Assembly: GCA_009733575.1 (NCBI GenBank)
Contig: ML769530.1
Span: 105,241 to 169,240 of the forward strand
DNA length: 64,000 bases
DNA from: Gymnopus androsaceus JB14
Lineage: Eukaryota > Basidiomycota > Agaricomycetes > Agaricales > Omphalotaceae
Direction of reading: 5' to 3'
The position numbers and the translations under genes are program-made. The notes under the pieces were generated by a model that saw only the letters and a list, made by a program, of their open reading frames with translations, did no database searches and was not told the DNA's origin. This document shows, one piece after another, positions 10,641 to 21,583 of this stretch; the first letter of the stretch is position 1; each line of letters opens with the position of its first letter.

Positions 10641-13600
10641 AACATGAGTTATCCAGGCTGCAAACGCGGAAACTTTCACGGCAAACATCTCCGGCACACT
10701 CCATCTTGATCTACCCACATACGGACAGGAAGTCCGAACACTAAAACTCCATCATACCCTTCTATGTCCAGATACTCCCAACACACTCGTATCACTGGGA
10801 AAACTTGACGATGATGGTTACTCCATCCATACCACCAATGGCAGAATGATGATCAAAGATCGCCAGGGGAAACTCGTCGGAGTTATCCCAAAGACAAATG
10901 GACTATACCAAATCCCATCATGGGAACACGCCTATTCAACCAAGATTGGCAGATTGGTATCTCTTTACAAGGCACACTGCATCTTAGGTCATCTTAATTA
11001 TGCTTACGTGAAGCATATGTTCCGAGACAACCAGGTTCATGGTATCAGATTGGATCCAAAGCAAATGGACGAACCAGAATGCCGTGCTTGTATGCTTGGT
11101 AAAGCATCCAGGTATCCTATTGCTCAGGTGCAATCATCTCCCCATGCGGAGAAGTTTGGAGACATTTTCCACATGGACATGTGGGGACCTTCTCAAGTCA
11201 GGACGGTGAACCATTGCATTTACACGTTGACTCTAGTGGATGAAGCCACTGATTGGTTGGAGGAACCGCAAATGAAGTCAAAGGACGAGTCATTCGCACA
11301 GTATGTGGTTCTCCAAACAGGTTTCCAAACTCAATACGGCACAACTGTTAAAGTTCTCCACTCTGATTGAGGGGGAGAATTTCTCAGTAACGAATTCATG
11401 GCATATCTCAAACATATTGGTACATGACAATGTCTCACGGTACATGACACCCCGGAACACAATGGTATAGCGGAACGCGCACATCAAACTTTGCTAAATG
11501 CAGTTCGAAGTCTTATGATCTCATCAGGACTCCCAAAATGGCTTTGGGGTTTTATGATGAAATATGCGGTATATGTTTGGAACAGGACGCCGAAGAAGGC
11601 CATTGGAATGGCTACACCTTACGAGAAGCGGTTTGGAATTAAACCGGACATTACTAATCTTCATATCTTTGGCAGTATTGTTTATGTTAAACGAGAAAAG
11701 GAACCCGGCAAATTGGAACCACAGGCGCAGGAAGGATGCTGGATTGGACTCAAACCCGAATTGAATGGTCACTACATCAACTGGCCAACACGTCACACTG
11801 TCACAACAGAGAGGAACGTAGTTTTCTCTGACAGGCAGATCCAACCTGTTGAAGGGGAGGATGGAAATTTGGGAAATTTAGAAACTTCGGTCACTGAGTT
11901 GGAACAGCCTGTCATACCAGTTCCAGAAGAAATTGCCAAACCAGTTTCACCCAATGAAGTAACTGGCAAACGAGTCATACGACCCACCAAGAAGATCAGG
12001 GATGTCATTGAAGGACTTGGAGAAGGAAGTGACAAGTTGCGACATCTTACCGCATCTCTAGGTCAGGTAACATCAGAAATTGAATCTGATCCTTTATCTG
12101 TTGCAGAAGCTATGCAACAACCTGACAGCTCCAAATGGTACGATGCCATGAAAGATGAAATCTCACGACTCCAGGAGCGTGGAACATACACCATTGTCAC
12201 TCCACCTTCAGATGCAAACATTCTCACATCCAAATGGGTCTATCAGACCAAGAAGGATGAACGAGGTCACATTACAGGACACCAAGCTTGTCTTGTTGTA
12301 CATGGATTTAATCAGATCCCAGATGTTGACTACTTCCCAGACGAAACCTTCGCATCTGTTGCAAAACTTGCATCAGCCCATGCTATCCTCAGCATTGGAG
12401 CTGAGAAGAGCATGATTATTCACCAAATGGACATGAAATCTGCTTATCTTTATGGGAAATTGGATGACAACAAGCGCATTTATATGAAGGCACCTCCAGG
12501 CATTGATATAGGGGTAAAACCAGGTCAAACTCTACGGCTGAAACTCGCACTTTACGGACTTAAACAAGCCGGTCGAAGATGGTACATGTGATTCAGGGAA
12601 ATCATGACCCAACTGGGGTTTAAACGGTCTGATTTTGATCACGCTGTTTTCTATTGCACTGATCCCTTCACCATCATTTTCATACATGTTGACGACATGA
12701 CATTGGTTACCAAAACCCTGGTCATCATGGAGAAATTAAAGAAAGATATTGGGGCTATAATCAAAGTTGTTGATTCCGGAGAAATCCATTGGCTACTAGG
12801 AATCGAGATCCAAAGATATCTCCATAACAGGACAATTCACTTATCCCAGCGGTCATACATTGACACCATACTCTCTCGCTATGGATTCTCGGATATAAAG
12901 CCACTCTCTATTCCCTCCAATCCCCACATCCACCTCACCAAAGACCAGTCACCCAAAACGGTCGAGGATATTGCTTTTATGCGCGACAAACCCTACAGAG
13001 AGGCCCTTGGCGCTCTCCAATACTTATCCGTCGCTATGAGACCTGACATCACCTATGCGGTCTCTATCCTTGCTCGCTTTTCACAAAACCCCAGCATCAC
13101 TCATTGGAACAGTGTATGCTGTGTCTATGCCTATCTCAAATACACTTGAGACTTTTGGCTCAGTACGAGCAACCAGGAGACAGTCCAAGGCTACACGGAT
13201 GCCAATGGTATGTCCCAAGAGGACCAACACGCCATTTCTGGGTACATTTTTATGTTGAACGGCGGAGCAGTATCTTGGTTGTCGAAACAACAGGATATCA
13301 TTTCTTTATCCACCACGGAAGCCAAGTATATCGCTTTGACCCATGCAGCAAAGGAAGCGATCTGGATTAGGAACCTTTTATCGGAAATCTTTGGTCCTAT
13401 TACTCATGTGATCCCTATCATGTCAGACAACCAGTCAGCCATCGCGTTAGCAAAGGATGATTGTTTTCATGCCAGGACCAAACACATCGATTTCCAATAC
13501 CACTTTATCCGCTACGTAATCGAGGAAGGTAAAATTTGTCTTACTTACTGCCCTACCGAAAACATGATGGCAGACATCTTCACCAAAGCCTTACCTTCGA

Positions 13601-13647
13601 TGAAAGCCAAACACTTCGCAGCATCCATGGGATTAGCAAAGGTTTGA
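10640..13647 (+). pseudogene. copia pol: protease remnant, integrase, reverse transcriptase, RNase H
   Basis: The frame is shifted relative to gag; the change lies between about 10620 and 10700. No DSG protease motif is visible (the frame shows YIDVNLFPS instead). Integrase follows: zinc-binding HCILGH...CRAC (10978-11094), then DIFHMDMWGPS, LHSD*GGEF and HNGIAERAHQTLLN as the D,D,E residues. Reverse transcriptase shows IHQMDMKSAYLYGK and FIHVDDMTLV (usual YVDD, here HVDD). RNase H has GYTDANG, SLSTTEAKYIAL and MSDNQSAIAL. TGA stops fall at 11368, 11425, 12589 and 13147. The natural end is TGA at 13645-13647, just before the purine tract. Confidence 0.9.
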
Positions 13648-13654
13648 AGGGGAG

Positions 13655-14017
13655 TGTTGGAATATCAAAGGTAAATATATCTTATCGAACTATACATGGA
13701 ATGCTTTCTTGTAGTATCCACTTGTTTGTATCACCATCCCATGCACTCCACTGTTATCGTCTCGCAGACTCCACTCAGTCTCTCACCATATCCACTTGCT
13801 CTCTCGTAGTACCCACTCTACCATATGGACAGTAGCCACAAGTATTCACGCAGTAGCCACCTGCCCAATATATCATTTGTACTTAGGACTGTATATAAGC
13901 TTAGGTACCATACCCTGTAATAACACTGTTGTTCCCCATCAATCTGTGTGATCGTTACTACTAAGTCCTGTGTGGACTTACTGCTGCTACTTCCTATTTA
14001 GGAGCGTAACTCTAATA
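13655..14017 (+). repeat. Right LTR of the copia element
   Basis: Same length and ends as the left LTR, with about 12 differences, ten of them transitions. It contains TATATAAG at 13892-13899. The host flank begins with GACAT. Confidence 0.9.
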
Positions 14018-14082
14018 GACATTGCAACAATGCGCATCAACTCTTATATAGTGCCCACCGGCACCCACAGAGCTGAGTGACA

Positions 14083-14247
14083 GATGATGAGATGTCAAAA
14101 TAAGTTTGACAGTTGGCTTGATCCCACAGGAGCTCATAGGAACCCATAGAACCCATAGCACTTCATAGCTCTGTATAGAACTATGGCTGTTATGATCTGC
14201 TATGGCTTCCTATGGCTTCTATGGCCAACACCCAGGTTTTGCTGATG
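14083..14247. repeat. Hairpin element, CATCAGCAAAA family (copy 2)
   Basis: The right end reads CCCAGGTTTTGCTGATG (ends 14247), the complement of the copy 1 start. The interior repeats CATAG/CTATGG words in mirrored order. The left end is degraded and its position is approximate. Confidence 0.4.
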
Positions 14248-15337
14248 TGATGCAGGCAATACTATACAGTTTACAGTCATGGGATTGTCGGAGTTCCAAT
14301 TTTATATGGTTTGAACACAACTTTGTTTGCTTCCCATCTCATTCTCTCTCAATTCAACTGCATTCCTAGGCTCTCTCTCCTTTTCCCATTTCATTCTCAT
14401 TCAATGGTGCATCATAAGATATTTTATCATGCTTCTGACCATTGTTTCTTGTGAATTCAAACCGAATTCTATTGAATTACAATGTTCAGTGAGTTCTTAC
14501 TACTGCTATTCCTATCTTTCACTCTCATTTGATGCATTACTCTTTGCAGGTATCCTCCCAGCTGTCCACTTGTCTCTCCTCCACTTTACATTCTGCTCTG
14601 ATCACTGAATACTTTGACTCCTGGCATTGGTAAGTTTAATGTACTTGTGCAGCATGCTACTAGTAACTAACAGCTGTTGCACAGCTGGTCAGGCGCTCTT
14701 TTTCTACCCATCCTGCAAAGTGCTGGCAGCAGGCAAGCCACCCATTGGCCCTCCCCTCACTCCAACCTGCCCATTCAGTAACCGGCCTATTCAGCCTTTG
14801 GGTACCATCAAAATCACACCAAGGGCTCTATCTCAATTTGCCTCGGGTTATGCACTGTTACACTGTCCTCTGGATTGTACATTTTGATGCAGATACCTCA
14901 TTTTCATTTTTAACTGACCATTTCTGCAGTAGTGTGTGACATATGTCAGCTGCGTACAGTGAAACGGCTTGATTTTGACAACATAGCACTTGTATTTAAT
15001 GTTGGCACGGTTGCGCAACAGCATGGTAGATGTAGCGCTCATATTCAGTGCTGGTACGTTACACAGGTGGATGGTTTTTGATGTGCTGTTATGTGGGTAG
15101 GTTATAAATACCAGATATATTGCTTCAATAAAATCACTCTTATTGCCATGTTGATTGTGTGTGCTGTGCAGTGAAAGTGGTATGGGATTTGTATGGCAAT
15201 GTTGGCAGTGGTATGGGATGTATGGCAAAATTGGTATGGAATGTATGGAGAATTGAGTATGGGATGTATAAATTTTATGCACCCTCCAATTCTCCTGGCT
15301 CCATACATGTATGGAAAGTGTACTTGAGTAATAAGTG
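14248..15337. other. AT-rich region without a recognised gene
   Basis: No family match in any frame. 15180-15290 repeats GTATGG(N)ATGTATGG words; related CCATAC words occur at 3020-3150. Nothing else could be supported. Confidence 0.35.
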
Positions 15338-15547
15338 TAAGCCAAACACTGGATAATTGTCATAGCTGTCATAGCAAGCCATAGAACTATGAGTTGCTAT
15401 GAGCTTGCAGATTTATATTGTCCTTTGACATCTATAGCAGTTCATAGCAGCCCATAGCAATCCATAGCTCTGGATAGATGGGGACCTTGCTATGAGTGCT
15501 GGACAGAGCTATCCAGCTCTGTCCAGTATACCCAGGTTTTGCTGATG
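15338..15547. repeat. Hairpin element, CATCAGCAAAA family (copy 3)
   Basis: The right end is CCCAGGTTTTGCTGATG (ends 15547). The left end GCCAAACACTGGATA is a worn version. The interior consists of CATAGCA/TGCTATG and CAGCTCTGTCCAG words arranged as mirrored arms. Confidence 0.4.
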
Positions 15548-16042
15548 TTGGAAAAATATATGAGTTTAGTAAGATAATAAGATTTAAGTAGTGTAAATGT
15601 GGAAATTGAGTTACAAAAAGACTATTGAATAATAAAGTATATGAATTGTTTGTTAGGTTTTATAAAAATATGCTAGGTTGCTTCAGACTTCCTCAGGCTT
15701 CCTCAGGTCATCCCAAGGTCCAGACCATTTTTGCTGATACTCAAACACAGGAACCAGAGGTAATTGCAATATATTTGTGCTATAGACTCTTGGATGAGCT
15801 GGAAGAGCAAGCAAAGGCACTGACTCAGTTTGGACTCAGTCCAGAAACAACAGAAAAAGATGTATTTAGGTGGGCACTACTACTACATATGGTACCCATG
15901 GGAATAAGGTAGGAGCAGGATCCATGTAAAACACCAAACCTAGGTCCTAAAGGTTCAGCAATGAAGGCTGTGACAGCCATATTTTTTTTCCATAGATAAC
16001 AAACTGGTGTTCACACCTGTAATGGTACTAATACATGCATAA
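15548..16042. other. Repeat spacer with a short unrecognised frame
   Basis: A 95-codon plus-strand frame at 15625-15912 has no family resemblance and lacks convincing context. It shares CTTCCTCAGG-like words with the hairpin at 50 kb. Treated as non-coding. Confidence 0.3.
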
Positions 16043-16322
16043 CATCAGCAAACCATGTGTTGTGCAGCTAGTGCCCGAAAGTGCCGGCCAGCACTTCCAG
16101 CGCCCCAGCACCTAGATGGTCAGGCCAGCGCCGGCCAGAGCTCCCAGCAGGGCCAAAAAATTGTCTTATTTGGAAATAAAAAAGGTAACTCGTATGACTT
16201 TTTATTAAATTTTATTCTGGGAAGCGCTGGCAGGCTCTGGCCGGTGCTGGAGGCGCTGGAAGTGCTGGGAATTCTCAGCAATGCAGTGGGAAAAAATATC
16301 CAAAATACAGGTTTTGCTGATG
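16043..16322. repeat. Hairpin element, CATCAGCAAAA family (copy 4)
   Basis: Both ends are preserved: CATCAGCAAACCATG (16043) and CAGGTTTTGCTGATG (ends 16322). The inner arms are GC-rich (GTGCCGGCCAGCACTTCC against its complement GGAAGTGCTGGG), unlike the CATAGCA words of the other copies. 280 bp. Confidence 0.5.
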
Positions 16323-17018
16323 TCAACATAGACTGAACTTAGGCTCAAAACAGTACAGTATATACCATGCATATATATATATGGGTGGTTCAGATCCTAT
16401 GTACAAGCTGAACATAACCTACTCCTGGGTCTCTTTGTATTAAGTATTTTCCTTAAACAAGTCAAACATTCGGTTGACAATTCAATGATCTGCATAACAG
16501 TGTGCAGGATACAGCAAGTAGTGACCTGTGACTAACCAAACAAATCTAGACTCTGTTTGAGATCAGTGAGACTTGTGACAAAATGTAAAATTACAATAAT
16601 GTCCTACCAAATTGGGTTAGGTGCCTGGAGGGCACCCACAAAAATTGAAAAAATAATAATAATAATAATCACTGGCTGCTGTGATGCGGGTCCAACCATG
16701 ACATTTTGTTTCATTGGGGGCCCCTGTGACCTGTGACCAATGAAGTGATCAAAATGGTACAATATTCATTGAAAATATTGATAAGTCAGTAAGTTAACCC
16801 TGAAAAACTGATTGCAGAGCACACAGAGTAAAATCTAAGGGCCAGACCCAAAACAATCTCATAGAATTGACCAATAATGTCCTGAAAAGGGCTGAATTAA
16901 ATAATTCTTTTTTTATCTTAGTAGGACATCATAGCATATTGTACATATTTTTTCAGAGAGTAGGTTTAGGTCTCAGATAAAATGTGTTCTGACATTCACC
17001 ACAAAAGGGCACTAAACC
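16323..17018. other. Region without genes; short ATA microsatellite
   Basis: Nothing coding seen. An (AAT)6 run lies at 16652-16669. A word GACCTGTGAC occurs twice (16524 and 16728 areas). Confidence 0.35.
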
Positions 17019-17237
17019 CATGAGGCAAAACAGTCATGTGCCATAGCACTCATAGCAAGGTCCCCATCCATTCAGAGCTATGGATTGCTATAGAGAATGA
17101 CACCCATCAAAATGCAATATAAATTGGCAAGCTCATAGGAGCTCATAACTACCCATAGCAGTTCATAGCAGTTCATAGTTCTATGGCTGCTATGGCTTGC
17201 TATAACATCTATGAAAATTATCCAGGTTTTGCGGATG
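17019..17237. repeat. Hairpin element, CATCAGCAAAA family (copy 5)
   Basis: Ends CATGAGGCAAAACAG (17019) and CCAGGTTTTGCGGATG (ends 17237). The interior is again CATAGCA/TGCTATG words in inverted order. Confidence 0.4.
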
Positions 17238-17744
17238 TAATCCAAATTTTGGAGGCTGCCTACAAGGCACAAATGCACAAAGGAAGAAATCCATGGCAAA
17301 ATGCTGAGAAAACATGCTTTAAAGGCAATTGAAGACCATGAGGGAAGAGGTACCTACCATACAGCATCATAACATCAAGGCATGCCCAGATCATCACTCT
17401 GACACTGGCAGCATAGGCACTGTAGCCTTTCAGAATCATACAAGCATTTGAAGAAGTTGTCTAGCTTTGAAGAGCAGGAATAGAAGAAGCTGGAAATAAT
17501 ACACACAAGCAGCCTCCCTCATCTCCACCATATCACACCTGCTCCCATAAATGTCTAGACATGGGGACTATGATTTTGAGTCTCCAGGGGTGCTCAATCT
17601 TGCTCAAACATAGCTCAAACCTCATGAATTGTAGTCATTGTTTGATAGTTTTATTTTTTGGTGGTACATAATGTAGCTTAAATTTCTTAAATGTATTATA
17701 GCAATATAGAGTGTACATAGAAGAACATATATTAAGCTTCCACT
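17238..17744. other. Spacer without recognised features
   Basis: No gene, repeat pair or RNA could be supported between the hairpin element and the SEC2 pseudogene. Confidence 0.35.
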
Positions 17745-19450
17745 GATTCTGCTGCTGCCTCCGGTGCTACTTTGCCTCCGTCGTACCAGCACCGGCACAG
17801 ACAGACACTATCAATTTACACCATCACCATCACCATCACCCTCCGGCATCTCCGTCGTACTATCTTCAGCATCAGCTTTGACTTCCGCTTCTACTCGTTC
17901 TCCTGCTCCCACCCACTCCCGCGCGCGCACCCTCCAATATCCTCTTTGACATTGACGCCCTCTTCGAAACTGTCTCTTCCTCTTCTCTTTTTCATGAGCG
18001 GCTGCACGTCGCGGGAGATGTGGAGATCGAGTACCCATATTAGTGGTAGTAGGAGTTTGAGGTGTCGGGGGTCTTGAATCGGATAACGGAAGAAGGTGAG
18101 GTGAGGTTCTGAAACCACAGTAGTCGAGGGAGTCGCAGTCGTAGTCATAGGGGTTGTTATAGACATAAATGCATGCACAGTGGTAGGTCCAGTCGTAGCA
18201 GTAGCAGAAGATTTAGGCGATAAAGCGGAGAAGTAGTGAAACCACCTCTTCATCATATTCACAGCTGGCTGTTGCTTAGGAACAGGAATCATCATGCATT
18301 CTCCTTTGTTCCGCTTCGGTAATGGCGGCAGAGCTGGGACAGCAGCTCCAACAGCGCCAGCACCTGTAACAGCGATAAACGAGGCCGAGGATGTCATTGT
18401 GGGCAAAGATATCTCCCAAACCGCACACACTACTCCGACTCTCACATAAGCCTATAAGGTAGTTGGAGTACAAACTGGTGAAGCACAGGGAAAGAAAACC
18501 AGTGACGGGAGATCTTCGTGAGCGACCAGTAGTGGTAGTGGTAGTCGGTGTAGGTGTTCGAGGCCTGGAATAGGGTAGAGGATGAAGGTGCAGGTCCTTG
18601 ACCATCATCGCGCGCCTTTCTTCGTTCCGCTTCGTTAACGGACAGCTCCGGCACTCGTAGGAGCGATAGCTAGGTGTACAGGCGGAGGAGTGATGGAACG
18701 TAAACCTTTCTCTTTTTCTTTCTCCGTTGGCGTCCCAGGTTGACTTGAGAACTCCACCCTGCAGCGCATTCGCTCAAACTCCCCACAGACCACGTCGACA
18801 AGGGGGTATAGCAGGCGGAGATGTAGATGTGGAAGGTGAGAGCAGAGGAAGGTTCCTATCGCTAGCGTTCGACTGCTGATGTTAACGAAGAGTCGAGACG
18901 GACCCAGACCTCCCGACTCTCACATACGTCCGTAAGAAACAGGTCGTTCGTAAACGAGCAAGACAGTACAACGATGTGCAGAGTGGGAAGATGAGCAACG
19001 GCGGAGTGGCAGTCGGTATTGTTATTGATGGAGGAAGAGAATTAGTGTGTCGAGCTTGGGATACAGTCCTCCGATGTGGATGTGGATGCAGTGGAGGAGC
19101 TTGGATCAATGTAAACGACGGGACGTAGGTTCAGTTATGAAACCAAAAGCGAAGCATCATCGACGTGTTTGTAAAAGCACCCACACTCGAACCCATTTGG
19201 TAACGCGGCGTTGGAAGGTCTATTAGGTCTACGAGGCGGTGGGGAGGAGGAGAGGACAATGGAGTCAAAAGTTCTAGCTGTAGCGCTAGCTATCGTCGTC
19301 GTGCTAGTGTTATTGGAGTATGAGTCCAACAGTCGTCGCGTCGGAACGAGTACCGGATAAAAAACCTAAGTTCCTGTTATGTATCGCAGCGAGAACTGTG
19401 CAACGAGAGAGCCAGTTGAGTGAAGGTGGGTCGAGGCGGATTGCTGGTCA
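17745..19450 (-). pseudogene. SEC2 pseudogene, exon 2 copy
   Basis: The sequence follows exon 2 of the SEC2 gene at 27921-30980 for most of its length. At 18040-17810 it reads DSRPPTPQTPTTTNMGTRSP, parallel to the main gene. At about 19010-18910 it reads LCTSLYCLARLRTTC against LCTSNYCLARLRATC. At 19450 the acceptor TTTGCAG/TGACC of intron 1 is still present. Frames change several times and blocks are rearranged (the PLPKRN-like segment appears twice, near 18310 and 18640). No complete frame remains. Because the intron acceptor survives, it arose by DNA duplication, not through a spliced RNA. Confidence 0.75.
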
Positions 19451-20149
19451 CTGCAAAGCGAGAATCAGATCAAGGGCAAAATTGGAGAATAGAAAGTAGA
19501 ACAACTCACCAATCTTCTGCTGCAACGTAGTCCTGTTTAGCCTGCCGCCTTTTCCATTTGAGGGACTTCTGTCTCTATGAGTAAACCGGTTCAGGATGCT
19601 GAGTTGGTTCTATCCAACAACTCAAGTTGAAAACAGGAGGAGATTTATTGTATCAGAGTAAGATGGAGATCGCCCGAGAGCCGAGTCGGAGACAAGACAT
19701 GGAAAAGCGTGGCGTTTGAGAGTCTTGTCGAATCGTCGATGTCGAGTTGAGAAAAGACATATGTAGGCGCTAATGGAAGCGCGGGTGATCCATTCTGATC
19801 CATTCAAACGCTCACTTGACTGACGCGAGATCGGAGAACGAAGTGAACCCCTGCTGCAACCTCTCCCTAGTTCATTTTTTCCCGAGTTATCCCTGCGATG
19901 GTTATACGACAGTACAGGTGCTACATGCGAAAACAATTTACAGTACTGAAACTCGGGCGTTTCGAATTACAGGGCTAGCATGAGGGCCTTTGGTCCTCGA
20001 TGGCTTGGTTTGCTGGAACGTAACCTGGAGCACTCGCTGCAGCCTTGAACGATGAGCGCGTGGAACTTATCACGCAGCGCAGAAGCCCGAATTAACCAAT
20101 TTCTCCTCTTGCTGCTCATCCTGTTCCCCATCTCGACAGCGATAACGCG
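19451..20149. other. Spacer inside the decayed SEC2 copy
   Basis: No frame or repeat could be assigned. It may include intron and displaced SEC2 sequence. Confidence 0.3.
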
Positions 20150-20570
20150 GACCGCTACTTTCTTTCTTTCTCCTCCAACACCAGATACTTCCGCGGTCCT
20201 CTGCCGTCGTGACTCGTCCTCCACTTCGGGGTATCTATCGCGTTGCGCCTTTTTCTGTAAAATACTGCGCAGAGCAGGGATGTTCGAAGAGAGATGTCGG
20301 CTTCAACGGACGTGGAAGTCCATTCCTTTGCGAGTGCGTTCACCACTGCGACGTGGTTCGGAGAATTCCCAAAATATGCATTATAAGCGCGCGACATGGA
20401 TTCTCTCGCTTTTACCACTTCATCTACAAGTCTCGCAGCCTTACCATATCTTCTGACGCACCGACGACGGCAATCGCTTTCAGCTCTCCTTCAAATTTTG
20501 CTTCCATTCCTCGCTATCCCTCTGTACGGTTGGCGAATCTGCATCGCGGTCGAGCTCGAGCTGTTGGGTC
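20150..20570 (-). pseudogene. Possible remnant of SEC2 exon 1
   Basis: On the minus strand, words of the coiled-coil exon of SEC2 recur in the same order: CAGAGGGATAGC, AAATTTGAAGGAGAGC, GATATGGTAAGG and GTTGGAGGAGAAAGAAAG. In the intact gene these match the stretch encoding IEKELDDLSASLFSQ to RRLVEEKEN. Frames are shifted and about 150 bp in the middle do not match. An alternative is an unrelated small unrecognised gene (a frame reading SRAYNAYFGNSPNHVAVVNA crosses here). Confidence 0.35.
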
Positions 20571-21583
20571 ACCTAAACCGAAGAAACTAAGAAAACGTTC
20601 TAGCTAGCTTTCACACCATCTTTGCCGTCTCTATATCCTATAAATGTGGCGTAAGATCTTTGTCCTTGGTATCTCAGTTATCTGGGTGCGCTCAAATGTT
20701 AGCTTTCGTCTTTGCATAAGCTGACTCTGTTTCTTGAGGTCTAAATCTGACAAATCCCTGCAAATCTCTCAGATACTTGTTTTATTTTGTGCTTTAGAAC
20801 CCCTTGTGACCAAAGGCATTGTATCCTTTCTTGCGTTGCATTCGTCACCTTATCCGTCAACTATCAGACCTCGCATAATTGTCATCTATATCTTCTATCA
20901 TCGCTGCTTTGCCAACATCTATCCGGCTTCATCTTTCACTTGCGCAGACACCATTCCAGGTTGTCAATCGGCTTTTGGTCGTACCTAATCACTATTCTCC
21001 TTGTTTCAAAATATTTCGGATGGAAGGAATTGGCAGTAGATGCTATCTCAAGAAATTGACCAAAGATCAACTCTCGCTTCCACTAATCACTTCATCATCG
21101 CAACCTTCAACCTTCCACCGCCATACTTTGACTTTATTTTCCTTTCCTACATGCCTACGTTGTTTTTACCTCGTCTTGTGTAAAGCTTTCACCGCCTGGT
21201 AATGAAATTTAGGATTCTTCTGACTTCAGTGTTTGATGTAACCAGCAAGTTTCGTAATTGGGTCTTTGAGCCTTCAGCGCGCGCGCATTTAGCTTTGTTT
21301 ATACAGCTTCCTCGCATAAAATGCAGTAAGCTGCTCGGTTCTGGGTGATGTCAGATCTGCATGGAGGTGAAGGTGAAGGATATCATCGTGACGGTTTCGA
21401 TGGACAATTACAGTATTGGGAAAGATAATAATCTTCAAAGAACAGGGTGCTGGTCATGGTGCTCTTGTCGAAGCACCGCAGCCTCTGTACGTGAGCCTGG
21501 GAGACGGCCGGCCTCAATTCGGCCCATTTGGAGATGAATGTGCCGAATCGGGCGCACACACACCTCTCACTGCAACCATCATC
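20571..21583. other. Upstream region of the P450 gene
   Basis: No gene recognised. TA-rich words (CTATATCC at about 20627, TTATACAG at about 21299) may contribute to the promoter; no single site stands out. Confidence 0.3.

Larger units (their letters stand above)
8404..14017 (+). mobile_element. Ty1/copia LTR retrotransposon, structurally complete, coding region disrupted
   Basis: Two 363-bp LTRs (8404-8766, 13655-14017) enclose a primer site, gag, protease remnant, integrase, reverse transcriptase and RNase H in copia order, then a purine tract (GAAGGGGAG, 13646-13654). Flanks AACAT (left) and GACAT (right) suggest a 5-bp duplication with one change. The LTRs differ at about 12 of 363 positions (roughly 3%), mostly transitions. 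The element is moderately young, but seven stops and one frame change leave no functional polyprotein. Confidence 0.92.

Noticed and set aside
15625..15912. 95-codon plus-strand frame starting MNNKVYELFVRFYKN
   Set aside because: It lies among hairpin repeats, shows no family resemblance and shares words with another repeat; most likely a chance frame.
19967..20224. Minus-strand frame MEDESRRQRTAEVSGVGGER as a separate small gene
   Set aside because: It overlaps a stretch whose words follow SEC2 exon 1; a decayed SEC2 remnant explains it better.
21416..21583. N-terminal extension of the P450 frame upstream of the ATG at 21584
   Set aside because: The extension opens without ATG and lacks a membrane anchor; starting at 21584 puts the anchor at the N-terminus as in other microsomal P450s.
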